A stretch of DNA of 64,000 nt from Cladophialophora immunda (taxonomy: Eukaryota; Ascomycota; Eurotiomycetes; Chaetothyriales; Herpotrichiellaceae). Each line of letters begins with the position of its first letter. Positions within the stretch are counted from its first letter, which is position 1. The stretch covers positions 1,658,239 through 1,722,238 of the forward strand of contig NW_015622543.1 in assembly GCF_000835495.1 (NCBI RefSeq). The letters run 5' to 3'. Below, piece after piece: positions 32,691 to 41,958 of this stretch. The position numbers and the translations under genes are program-made. Under the pieces are notes generated by a model. It was not told where the DNA came from. It saw only the letters and a list, made by a program, of their open reading frames with translations, and did not search any database.

Positions 32691-34880
32691 CTAGATGAAT
32701 GAGCCCGCATCCAAGGTGGAGCCACAGGCATCTGACCACTCCAGTGAAAACAGCTCGTCAAAAAGCCCAGGACCACCGCTGTCAACGCCACCTTTTGCAG
32801 TGCCTTGGAAGAGCGGCGCATAATAGTCAAGCTCCAGCTCGCTCTTTGACCTGAATACCTGCAGCCACCCTCTGTCGACGATCTCTCCGAGGGCGTCTAG
32901 CGCCCTGCGCGCCGCCCCCAGTGTGGTGGAAAGGTTCTGGAGAAATTCAATCGCTCGCGTCAGGGAGGGCATGGCCACGTCGTCTCCGCTGCTCCAGTTC
33001 ATATTGCTGCTAGTAAGAGTGACGTGCGGCACTAAATGGCAAATGCACTCCACCACGCATTCGACAGCGTTTAGGCCAAACGGAATAGGATTTGTTCTCG
33101 AGGCCATGTAGGCCAGAATAGCCTCGATGGTATCACTGGCAAGCTCAATACACACTCGAGATTCTCTAGTGTCGGTTGCAGTGGTGTGTTTCCATGATTG
33201 TCGGATCAAGAGGCGGAGCAGGTTGATTCTCTATAAACCACACTCGATTTCCGGATTCTTTCAGCCATCTGAACTTAACGAAAGAAGGATGAAGAGGATC
33301 TGCCTTCAGAGTCTCTAGGGAGGAATAAGCTTACCACGTATGTTACTAGTCTTGCCCGTACCTGCGCCTCAGGCTCGCAAGCCGCCAGATAGTTCGGGAG
33401 ATGGGAGGTATTCCAGTGCAAACTTTCGTGGGTTTGTCTTTGGGAATGAAGGATCCTTGCGTCCAAGATTTCGATCTCTTCCTGTTTGTCACGCCCCGTT
33501 GATGTCGGCCGCACGGCGAAAAGAGAATCCCAAACCAACGCCCATAATCTAGCCCAGTCGATCTCGGTCTGGACATATCTGGACGATAGGGCTCTATCTG
33601 TCGTCCGGACGTGGGACTCGGTGTCACCATCATTGTCACCGTTCGTCGTCCTGATTGATGTCTCTGTTTCCGTCGTTTTTATGGAGTCGTCGACTCGGAT
33701 CTCACTCTCTCGGATGAGGTACGGCCTCCAACATTTCTGGGCGATCCTGCGATCCAGGTAAAATAGGGTCCACCACAGCCGTCTCCGTGCATTAGTCGCT
33801 GCAATGGAACGACAGTCGTCCCATGTTGATTCATCGTTGAGAGACAAGACGAAAGCTAAGTGGACAGCCGTACTGATTGCATGAGATGCCGCGGTTAACT
33901 TCTCGGTATGGATCATGTACATGGCCTTCACCACATAATAACGCACAAGATCCAAGTCGGGTGTCAAAAGCTGGGTGGAATGATAACGGTCGCCCTCAGC
34001 AATATGTTCGGCCATTGAAACGTATTTCCATCCTGGTGAGATGGACGGTTGGTCTTCCCCATGACTGCAAGGGTCGAGATATGTGGCGACAGCGAGGACC
34101 AGGCACATGGACATGAGGAACGTCCGTGATGAGGGCCGCACAAGCAGGCAGAGACTGTTGCCGTCATGGACGAGATCATTCTCAATTTCCACCCAACGTT
34201 GCATGAACTCCCCTTCGTCAAGGCATGGAAAGAAAGGGTTCAAGTGCTCAAAATATAACCCAAGGAGAAATTTAAGCCGGATCAAGGAAGGACAATTCCG
34301 AAGATAGTGCTTTGTTACCAGTTGCTCGCTGCATTGCCCACCTACTTTAGCAGAGCGTGGGGCCTGTTGCAGAAGAGGAAAAGCGGGAAGCAATGTCTTC
34401 TTCAAAGCATTGATGTGAGAGCTCAACGAGGCGGGGCGGGAGTGCTCAGGAGGAGACCGGGCGAATATCTCAGTGTCCTGTGGTGCTTCAGCTTCGTCGG
34501 GCTGAGCAACGTAGCCTGCGTGCAAAGCCTTGTCCATTCGATCGACATGTTGCTCAAGACTCTCGAGACGATCTATCATTGAATCAGTGCTATGACTAAT
34601 TTGCTCGTTGGAGATGATCTGAACGACCGGGGTCAACGGCGATCTTGCCATTAACATGGGACATGTTAGTGGGATTTTCGAGAGGTCTCCGACTATGCAG
34701 AAGGACTCACCTGTCTGTCGTAGAACAGGCACCAAGCCCAGGAGCTGGACATCCCTTGGGTTTCCGAATCCTAGCACGGGCAGGATATGTGCATGTTTTG
34801 TTTTGACGCCGGCAGTTAGCGCAAACAGTGCCTCCAGCACACTTCAACGGTGTGTCAGCACGTGTGCGTGGGCCGACCAT
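32691..34880 (-). CDS. Fungal-specific transcription factor with incomplete Zn2Cys6 cluster (regulator B)
   Basis: Three exons (34880-34711, 34643-33335, 33230-32691) give 672 residues. The N-terminus shows LKC then VCANCRRQNKTCTYP, that is cysteines 3 to 6 of a zinc binuclear cluster (C-x5-C-x2-C-x6-C). The first pair (CxxC) is not present in the frame or in the 200 bp upstream; the expected second Cys position is occupied by Arg. A coiled coil DRLESLEQHVDRMDKAL follows. The middle homology region begins FLLGLYFEHLNPFFPCLDE and includes RRRLWWTLFYLDRR. Either an unseen upstream exon supplies the first cysteines, or DNA binding has been lost. It is divergent from the thioesterase. Confidence 0.8.
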
Positions 34881-35608
34881 CCACTTCGTTAGGAAGGTCA
34901 AGGAGATATATTCAGGTAGGTACCTTTGTCTTGCTCTGACGACATGGGATGCTAGATTGATGTGAGCCTACAACCAGAAAGACACGATCCACGTGGAAAT
35001 GAGCATATACCAAGCCTTGCTGATATAATTTCCTCGAGTCCTGGGCTTTGGCAGTGCCGATTGTGGCCCGCCCCAAGCTACAAGAGCTCCTTGTTCCATT
35101 TTTCCAAGTAGGACATCCGATGATGGAAAGAAGGAGCACTGCTGCCTTGGAATGACATGGGGGAAACGACTGCGATTGCGATGTCGAAGTTCCCCTCCAT
35201 CCCCCCCTTTTCGAGCGAGCCTCGGCAACCCCTCCATGACACCAGATCCCCGGAACCGCAGGCCAAATTTAAGCGCCGGACGCCTCACCACGCTTTGTAT
35301 GTATGAACTCTGGAGCGACTGTTTGCCTGATATTGGCTGCTTGAACTCTGAGATAGCCGTTGGCTCCGTATTTCCGAATGCTTTCTCGGTTGCCCAATTC
35401 CGGGACAGACAGAGTGCATATTCTCGCTCTTCGAGTAATATGGTCGTCAAAAGCTGAAATAACACTATGCCACCAACGACGAACGTCTCTGAAATCTTAT
35501 CTCGCTCCGATGGTATGTGACAGAAGGCGACTTCGAGGGGGTGTGCATCAAATCTCACCAACACAACAGTGACCGCACCATCGCTCCCGCCAGGTCAGGT
35601 CGCCTCCC
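34881..35608. promoter_or_regulatory. Divergent promoter, regulator B / thioesterase
   Basis: A 728-bp region with CGGAACCG (CGG-N2-CCG) at 35251-35258, the same dyad class as in the serine hydrolase promoter. GGTAGGTACC lies near 34916. No gene is supported, although long spurious reading frames cross it. Confidence 0.45.
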
Positions 35609-36745
35609 ATGGGCGACAGAGACAGCATTCGCGAGAATGGGTTGAAATCGGAGTCACTGATTGAAAAAATGCTACAAGTGCGACAGCTGCCACCTGAAAT
35701 GAACGGTGGCAGTGATATCTTCACCAATGCAGGACCACTCTGGAATCCTCCAGGCGCCAGGGGCATATACGGTGGGATCTGCATTGCCCAGAGCCTCCAG
35801 GCCGCTCAGGCCACGGTGCCATCATCCTTCTTTGTACATTCCATTCATGGACAATTTGTTCGGGCAGGCAGGGCCGATGAACCAATCGTCTATCAGGTCT
35901 CGCGCGTCAGTGAGGGGAACTCTTTCATCACAAGAACGGTCAAGGCGGTTCAACAGGACAGGACAATCTTCACATCGATCATCAATTTCGCCCGAGACGG
36001 CACATCATCGCAACAGGCACAGATCCGGCACGCCGAGCTGAAGCCGAGAGACATACCAGAGCCGATATCCGAACAAGAATGCGCCTCCTCTGGCGGACCA
36101 GAAACGCCACCATACCGGACGAAAAAGGTAGGCATTCTCAACATCAACGCCCAAAACCCGCACGAGAAACGCATCCATCATTGGAGCAAAGCCAGCCAAA
36201 AGATATCCTCATCCCCCTCCGGCAGCAGCCGCGGAGTCCACACACATCTCGCGGCACTGGCATACATCTGCGACAACTACTTGATCGGCACCATTCCTCA
36301 TGTGCACAGCATATGGGATTTTGTCAAGCCGCCGCTGACGGAATTTGAGGTCGGGACCCGGGACCTGGGGCAACACAAGCAGGAAGCCACGCAGCATTCC
36401 CTGATTCCCGGGTCGGACGAAGAGGCGAACGTCCAGAAAATGGGCCAGTCCACGCTCAACTCTCAGTATAAAGAAGGCCGGTCTCGGCCGCGTGTGAAAA
36501 TGATGGTCACCTTGAGCCACACCATGTTCTTCCATGACCCGAAGGCCGTCCGCGCAGACGAATGGATGCTCATGGAGATAGCCAGTTATTGGGCCGGCGA
36601 TGGCCGAGGCGTCGCAACGCAAAAGATCTGGTCGAGAGAAGGCACCATGCTGGCGAGCTGTGTACAGGAGGGCGTCGTTCGGCTCCTGGATCAGGAAAAC
36701 GATCATGCTGCTGCTCTCGGAAATGCCCCAGCAAGCCGACTGTGA
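35609..36745 (+). CDS. Acyl-CoA thioesterase, TesB/ACOT8 type, C-terminal SRL
   Basis: An intronless gene of 378 residues with the double hot-dog fold. The N-terminal half has GGICIAQSLQAA, the HSIHGQFVRAG core strand and SFITRTVKAVQQ; the C-terminal half has SHTMFFHDP and MEIASYWAGDGRG, where the conserved Asp and the oxyanion region lie. It hydrolyses acyl-CoA to free acid and CoA, and the SRL end is a PTS1, matching peroxisomal Pte1/ACOT8. A Gly/Ser-poor insert of about 40 residues (Gln/Glu-rich, near 255-285) separates the two halves. In context it may release the acid product or recycle CoA after the 4CL-like and racemase steps. Confidence 0.9.
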   Translation: MGDRDSIRENGLKSESLIEKMLQVRQLPPEMNGGSDIFTNAGPLWNPPGARGIYGGICIAQSLQAAQATVPSSFFVHSIHGQFVRAGRADEPIVYQVSRVSEGNSFITRTVKAVQQDRTIFTSIINFARDGTSSQQAQIRHAELKPRDIPEPISEQECASSGGPETPPYRTKKVGILNINAQNPHEKRIHHWSKASQKISSSPSGSSRGVHTHLAALAYICDNYLIGTIPHVHSIWDFVKPPLTEFEVGTRDLGQHKQEATQHSLIPGSDEEANVQKMGQSTLNSQYKEGRSRPRVKMMVTLSHTMFFHDPKAVRADEWMLMEIASYWAGDGRGVATQKIWSREGTMLASCVQEGVVRLLDQENDHAAALGNAPASRL

Positions 36746-37249
36746 TACGCGTGAAGAATTCTAGGTCATGTATGTGTTTTCAAGTCTTTTCACAAAACAA
36801 TCTCTGAAGCTGGTTAAATCGTATTCTTCATCCCCGCTGGTAGGGTAGTAATCAAAGACACGGAAAAATTGGTGATTCATAATTTGCTCTAGGTTCCCTT
36901 CTCATGCACTAGGAATTAAAAGCTACAATTCCGATATGCCCAGGCGCCTATAACCGGCGGCATTTGCGGAGGATGTCTGGATGTGAAACTGGGTCTTTAT
37001 AGTACCTGGCATCGCCTCCAAATGTGGACGACGAACAATCTCACGACACTGGGTGCCGGTGCTTAAATAAGAGTCTATTCACCTCCTTCGGTTCGCCTCA
37101 AGAAGAGACAGCGAAAGAGAGAGGAGCACAGAATATAGAAAAGAACTACCTTCGAATCCCACCCGGAGCACGCACGTCACATCACATCCAGATTCCTCAC
37201 GGTGGGGGAAAAGCGTTCCCCGAGAAGAAAGCACGCACAAACAAACGGA
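36746..37249. promoter_or_regulatory. Upstream region of the AMACR-like gene
   Basis: A 504-bp region between two plus-strand genes. It contains ATAACCGGCGGCATTTGCGG near 36951 with several CGG words. No gene was seen. Confidence 0.4.
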
Positions 37250-38479
37250 ATGTCCAGTCTCTCCGGCATCCGAGTCGTTGAGCTGGCCGGTCTCGCACCG
37301 GGACCATTTGCGGGGCTCTTGCTCTCCGACTATGGTGCCAGCGTCCTTCGCGTCGACCGGGTGACACCGCCGGCCACACCGAGTCCTGACGTCCTCGTCC
37401 GTGGTAAATCGTCCATCAAACTGGACCTGAAGTCCGCGGCCGGACGACGGGTGTTGCTCCGGCTACTCAGTGACGGCCGTGTGGACGTCCTGATCGACCC
37501 CTTCCGGCCGGGCGTGCTGGAGAAGCTGGGCCTGGATCCATACAACGTGTTGCTCAAGACGAACCCGCAGCTCATTGTGGCGCGGTTGACGGGGTTCCGC
37601 AGAGACGGCAAGTACGCGACCATGGCGGGCCACGACATCAACTACCTCGCCGTGTCTGGGGTGTTGGCGATGCTGGGTCCCACGGCTATCCACAACCACA
37701 ACGACGACGACGACACCGTGCCTGAGGTGGCCAGGGGCGTCCGGCGAACACCACTTCCTCCCAGTCCGCCGGGGAACCTGCTGGCAGATTTTGCTGGTGG
37801 CGGCCACATGTGTGTGACGGGCATCCTGATGGCGTTGATCCACCGCAGCCGCACCGGCAAGGGCCAAATCGTCGAGGCGAATATGGTTGACGGCGTCTCG
37901 TACCTAGCGACGGCGCCGAGGCTGTCGCAGAAGATCCCGGGCCAGTGGGACCGACCGCGTGGAGAGAATCTCGTCGACGGCGGCTGTCCCTACTACAACG
38001 TCTACGAATGCAAGGAACCTGGCACGTACATGTCGGTGGCAGCGTTGGAGCCTCAGTTCTTCGCCGCTTTGTGTCGCGGGCTCCAACTACGGCTGGGCGA
38101 CGACGGCGAGTCCAGCGCGTGGGGCGGGAGACGGGAGGACCGCCAGACGTGGCCACGACTGGAGGCAGTACTGAGGGAGACGTTCCAGAGCAGGACGCGT
38201 AAGGAGTGGGAAGATATCTTCGACGGGACCGATGCGTGCTGTCTCCCGGTGCTGTCACACCAGGAGTTGGAGGCGTCAGGATACCAACAGCGGGCGGCGG
38301 TCGCCTTGTCTCACAGTCCCGCAAGAGGGCCCGCGGGAGGGGGCTGGGAGATCAGAACACTGGCGCCTGGAGAAGGAGGAGAGGCTCTACTCCACGACTG
38401 GGCGGGCTGGAGACAGGGCCGAGATTATGAATTCGAGCACGGCGGTGGTGTCGTCCCTTGCAGCACCGCGAGACTGTGA
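37250..38479 (+). CDS. Class III CoA-transferase family, alpha-methylacyl-CoA racemase (AMACR)-like, ARL end
   Basis: An intronless gene of 409 residues. The start at 37250 ([14 protein letters not shown]) is typical; an in-frame Met 48 nt upstream adds only basic residues. The racemase signature is clear: [11 protein letters not shown] with His128 and Asp129, and LLADFAGGG with Asp180, matching the catalytic His/Asp pair of AMACR rather than the single Asp of formyl-CoA transferases. [13 protein letters not shown] follows. It epimerises 2-methylacyl-CoA esters. A His/Asp-rich insert (NHNDDDD, 149-155) is unusual. The C-terminus TARL ends in ARL, a PTS1 variant, consistent with peroxisomal AMACR. 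It converges on dehydratase 2. Confidence 0.9.
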   Translation: MSSLSGIRVVELAGLAPGPFAGLLLSDYGASVLRVDRVTPPATPSPDVLVRGKSSIKLDLKSAAGRRVLLRLLSDGRVDVLIDPFRPGVLEKLGLDPYNVLLKTNPQLIVARLTGFRRDGKYATMAGHDINYLAVSGVLAMLGPTAIHNHNDDDDTVPEVARGVRRTPLPPSPPGNLLADFAGGGHMCVTGILMALIHRSRTGKGQIVEANMVDGVSYLATAPRLSQKIPGQWDRPRGENLVDGGCPYYNVYECKEPGTYMSVAALEPQFFAALCRGLQLRLGDDGESSAWGGRREDRQTWPRLEAVLRETFQSRTRKEWEDIFDGTDACCLPVLSHQELEASGYQQRAAVALSHSPARGPAGGGWEIRTLAPGEGGEALLHDWAGWRQGRDYEFEHGGGVVPCSTARL

Positions 38480-38673
38480 GAACATCTCCCACCAAATCGA
38501 TCGATGGTGACGTAGGTAGGTTTATTTAGGGGTCAAGAATTTTCGATCCGCAAGATCAGTATTTGGCACTCGTCAACTATCTTTGTGGCCGAAGAATTAA
38601 TGCCCACTGAAAAAAAAGAGGGGGCGGGGGAGAGAGGGAGACAGGACGATTTCCTCCAGTGACTTCGCTATGG

Positions 38674-39864
38674 TTATATATTGGGCTTTACCTGTCGATT
38701 GGAATAATACAGAAGCACCAAGTCTTCAATCGATACCTCTACTGAAGGATCCCAGAACGGAGGCACCCGTTGCACGGCCTCCAGAACTTTTCGAAGCCCG
38801 ACCATCCCGCGGGCTGCGTGCTCAGGAGGTACGTTCTTGCCCGCCACGTTAAGTGAGTTATTGAAAACTTCCAGTGACATGGGTCCTTGATATCCTGTTG
38901 CGAGGACCGCAGCAGCAACGAGCTCCACGGGCATGTAACCGCCTCTGGAAGTCTCGAATGGGAAAAGACGATGGCCTCGCGACCAAGGTAGCAATGCTGG
39001 GGTCTCAGGGTCCAGAGGTTCTCTGTAAAGGCGTCGTGGGTCGACCAGCTCGGCATCCCCCACCTGAAAGAAGAAGATCCTGTCACCAGGGACAGATGCC
39101 ACGAGAGACGCAAGCGATAGACACAGTAGAGTCACCGACTCCTCGATGGCTCCGTACACGCGCCCATGCCCAGCCGGGTTGGGGGGGTCGGCCCATTCAA
39201 CAGCCAAAACGTTGAAGGCATCGACCACCAGACCGACGTTCGGTCGGTTTGCCGCCCGGACTGCCTCCCAGGACGCTGACCAAGTGTTTCTCGTTGCCCA
39301 TGAAAGGCCCTCGTAACCGATCCTCAACATCCGACCGCCGTCTGCGTGAGAAAACGCGGCGGCCATGTCCCCCATCTCGGCGAGGTCTTGGGCCACCATT
39401 TTCAAGTCCGAAGTCACCCCACTGTCAGAGCGAATGCTGGCACACATGAACACCAGATCAGTGTCAAACGCTCGCATAAAGGGAAATCGCTTCGCCACCA
39501 GGTCGAGGGTGGCTCGCCTTTCCACCGGGTCTTTGATCCCCTCGATCTTTCGAAGCGGTTGGGTGCAGGAGATCCGCATTCCCAACGATTTTACCAGCTC
39601 TCCAAGCTTGTGAGCGACTTGAAGATTCTCCGGGGTGGCCTCCCACAGCTTCTTCCCATCCAGCCCGTGCTCCTCCAAGTAAGCTGCCCAGCATTCGTCA
39701 AAGAGGTCGATCCAATGGTATCCAGCTTCGGCGGCCGCCTCGAGGCGAGGACCAAGCTTATGCTCTCTCCAGTTACCCAGAGACAGCGTTGCTATTCCCA
39801 ATTCATTGTCAATCGTTCGAGGAGGCCAGGACTTTGGTCGCGGAATCGGTAGAGAGCCTTTCAT
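38674..39864 (-). CDS. 3-dehydroshikimate dehydratase-like TIM barrel (dehydratase 2)
   Basis: An intronless gene of 396 residues, starting at the first true ATG (39864). It belongs to the same isomerase/AP-endonuclease fold as dehydratase 1, with all four metal ligands in place: Glu185 (YEGLSW), Asp215 (VVDAFN), Gln267 (FFQVGD) and Glu332 (SLEVFN). WIDLFDECW at 51-59 replaces the GFDGVELAFE of dehydratase 1, so the two copies are diverged paralogues. It may act on dehydroshikimate or a related hydroaromatic. It ends KPNI, with no peroxisomal tag. A potential donor (GTAAAG) near the end could add a short last exon, but no tag results. Confidence 0.85.
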   Translation of the reverse strand: MKGSLPIPRPKSWPPRTIDNELGIATLSLGNWREHKLGPRLEAAAEAGYHWIDLFDECWAAYLEEHGLDGKKLWEATPENLQVAHKLGELVKSLGMRISCTQPLRKIEGIKDPVERRATLDLVAKRFPFMRAFDTDLVFMCASIRSDSGVTSDLKMVAQDLAEMGDMAAAFSHADGGRMLRIGYEGLSWATRNTWSASWEAVRAANRPNVGLVVDAFNVLAVEWADPPNPAGHGRVYGAIEESVTLLCLSLASLVASVPGDRIFFFQVGDAELVDPRRLYREPLDPETPALLPWSRGHRLFPFETSRGGYMPVELVAAAVLATGYQGPMSLEVFNNSLNVAGKNVPPEHAARGMVGLRKVLEAVQRVPPFWDPSVEVSIEDLVLLYYSNRQVKPNI

Positions 39865-40234
39865 GGTTGTCTTCAACGAGATTTGGCAAAATTAGCTGAG
39901 CGAAAATCTTCCTGTGTACGATTGTACGTTGGGGATTGACAAGGGGAAGGATGGAAAGCGCTGCCTCACTCACACATTCAACTTATTCGCCGAGCCGTGA
40001 TGCTTGTCGGCCCATGTCTACGGTGGACCCCAAACCCCCTTCCCGGAGCTCAAATTAATAGGCCGTCACGATCCAATTCGTCACAGTGCCTATGCCTTTA
40101 CCTCACAGTTACAAGGAGTTCCATTCCCCACCATCTTTTCTTCAGTTGAGATAGTAGTGGCGCTAACTAATGCCATGCCTATTTCTACCTATTGACTGGA
40201 TAAGTCCTCAAGACGGCAACGCAGCTTGCTACAA
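39865..40234. promoter_or_regulatory. Upstream region of dehydratase 2
   Basis: A 370-bp region holding the promoter of dehydratase 2 and the 3' flank of the O-methyltransferase gene. No repeat was recognised. Confidence 0.4.
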
Positions 40235-41644
40235 TCATCCAACGCTTTTTTCCAGGACAATCACGGAACTACACGCCGAGAGGCTGTAGGTGCGAATTTC
40301 CTTCTGTTTCAGCCCCGAAGTGGTGATTAAACTCTCCCATTGCTTGCGGGTCCTCTCCTTGCCAGCGAAGAGGATATTCATCGACATATCCTGCATCGCA
40401 GCCTGCCACGGCACGTTTGCATCGGGGAGGACAATCTCGTCAATCAGGATGATTGAATCGCTCGCCATCGCCTCGGAGAGACGAGATAGGATTGTGAGAC
40501 ACTCGGTATCGGGCCAATCATGCATGATCCGACGAAGATAATAAAACTTTGCATCTGGTCGGGGACGCGATGTTAGCCACTGGAATTGGGCTACAACTTT
40601 GCACTGGTAGGTGGCAAACATACCTCGAACAGTCTGCCTCTCGAAGAAATCTTGTCCAATCACTTTGACCCCGTCGATTGGGGGCAACTTGTCAATAGCC
40701 TGAGGGAGATCCTCTAGGACAAGACTTCCATGGAGATTTGGATGCTTATCGAGCAGTTGCTTACACTGGTGGCCGTGGCCACCTCCCACATCGACGAAGA
40801 AAGGTCTCTCGGATCCGGACGGAACGTCCAGGGCAGCTTGATTGAGCACATCGAGACCGTTGAGCCAGGCGGCGGACTGAATGGCGGTCATGATCTGCTG
40901 AAGGGCAAGGAAGTTCTTCGGGCGCTCAGACAGCCATTGAAAGGCCCCAAGGCTCGTCTTGTGCCCTTTCTGGAACGGTGTCTTTGTGTTCTCAATGATG
41001 TCTTGGTACTGTGTCTCAGCGAGGAATGACGGGAGGGCTTGGATCGCAGGACCGCAAGTGTCGAGGCTAACGGCAATTGAGTCATTCAGAAAGGGTTATA
41101 GTGGCCTCAAAGGGAAAAGAACTTACGCATGGGCGATACCAGCATCAGCGACGGGACTGGCCAGGAAATAGGTGAGGTTGTTGGGTCGATATTCACCTGA
41201 GCCCGGGTTGTCGAGGAAGCCGGCAGATGCCAGGTATCGGAGGATGCGTTCTACAGGATTCAGACCATTATCAGCTTGGCTAGGGTAATAGCCCACACCC
41301 TTTGAAGAATGACTTACCAACCAGATCCGGGGATGCCTTGGTTTCTGTAGCCAACTGAGACCCGCTGACCGAAGTCGAACCAGAATCGGTCAACTTCCGG
41401 AAGAGGCCAAGCTCCACTGCGACATAGGTTACCGAGAGAGAAATTTGCTGAAGTTGTAAGTCAGCAATCTCCTCTGAAAGTCTCAGCACCAATGCGCACG
41501 CACCGCATTGAATATCCTCATAATGACATCCATTGGTGATTCAAGTTCTCGTTGGAGACGCAGCAGTGTATCGAGGATGCGAGACTTCTCTGCCTCGCCG
41601 GCGCCCTTCGCCAGGGATTGTATTTGATCGACTATGGCTTCCAT
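40235..41644 (-). CDS. SAM-dependent O-methyltransferase, COMT-like
   Basis: Five exons (41644-41504, 41447-41318, 41250-41127, 41066-40624, 40554-40235) give 385 residues. The N-terminal dimerisation/winged-helix part (QISLSVTYVAVELGLF, ERILRYLASAGFL) leads to the SAM-binding motif FVDVGGGHG, then DLPQAI and the catalytic His in MHDWPD. Such fungal enzymes methylate phenolic hydroxyls of aromatics or polyketides. It shares a compact divergent promoter containing two CGG-N5-CCG sites with regulator C. A catechol product of the dehydratases (protocatechuate-like) would be a plausible but unproven substrate. Confidence 0.9.
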
Positions 41645-41958
41645 GATGGTGAGACAGAGCGTGTACAGAGTGAAATCAATACAGAATTCTACTTCGACTG
41701 GGATTTAGCACAGTTTATATACGATGCCCTTGGTATAATGTGATCTGGATGCAGCCAATCACATCTGCCGGAATTTCCGTCCTCCGGACTTTCCGGGCAT
41801 GGAGCACGCTGATTCGCTCATTTGTAACAATGAGGATCCACAGTCCGGTCCAGGTCTTCAAGAAAATGTCAGCCTTGCAATCTTGGAGACCATCGTGACG
41901 TCGATCCTCTACCCTCTGCATGGTAGATCGACGAGCTCTTGCCTACGGAGAGACGAAC
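41645..41958. promoter_or_regulatory. Divergent promoter, O-methyltransferase / regulator C
   Basis: A 314-bp bidirectional promoter. A tandem pair of CGG-N5-CCG dyads at 41769-41795 sits roughly 125 bp from the methyltransferase start and 165 bp from the regulator start. Confidence 0.5.
41769..41795. promoter_or_regulatory. Tandem CGG-N5-CCG sites, candidate Zn2Cys6 operator
   Basis: CGGAATTTCCG (41769-41779) and CGGACTTTCCG (41785-41795) share the core CGG-A-N-TTT... spacing of five bases and start 16 bp apart. Inverted CGG triplets with fixed spacing are the textbook binding site of dimeric Zn2Cys6 factors. The adjacent regulator C is the obvious candidate binder. Confidence 0.6.

Noticed and set aside
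38560..38700. Possible last intron and extra exon for dehydratase 2 (GTAAAG donor, long pyrimidine tract and CAG)
   Set aside because: Splicing would replace four residues with WALILRPQR, giving no family-like or PTS1 ending; the unspliced model is simpler.
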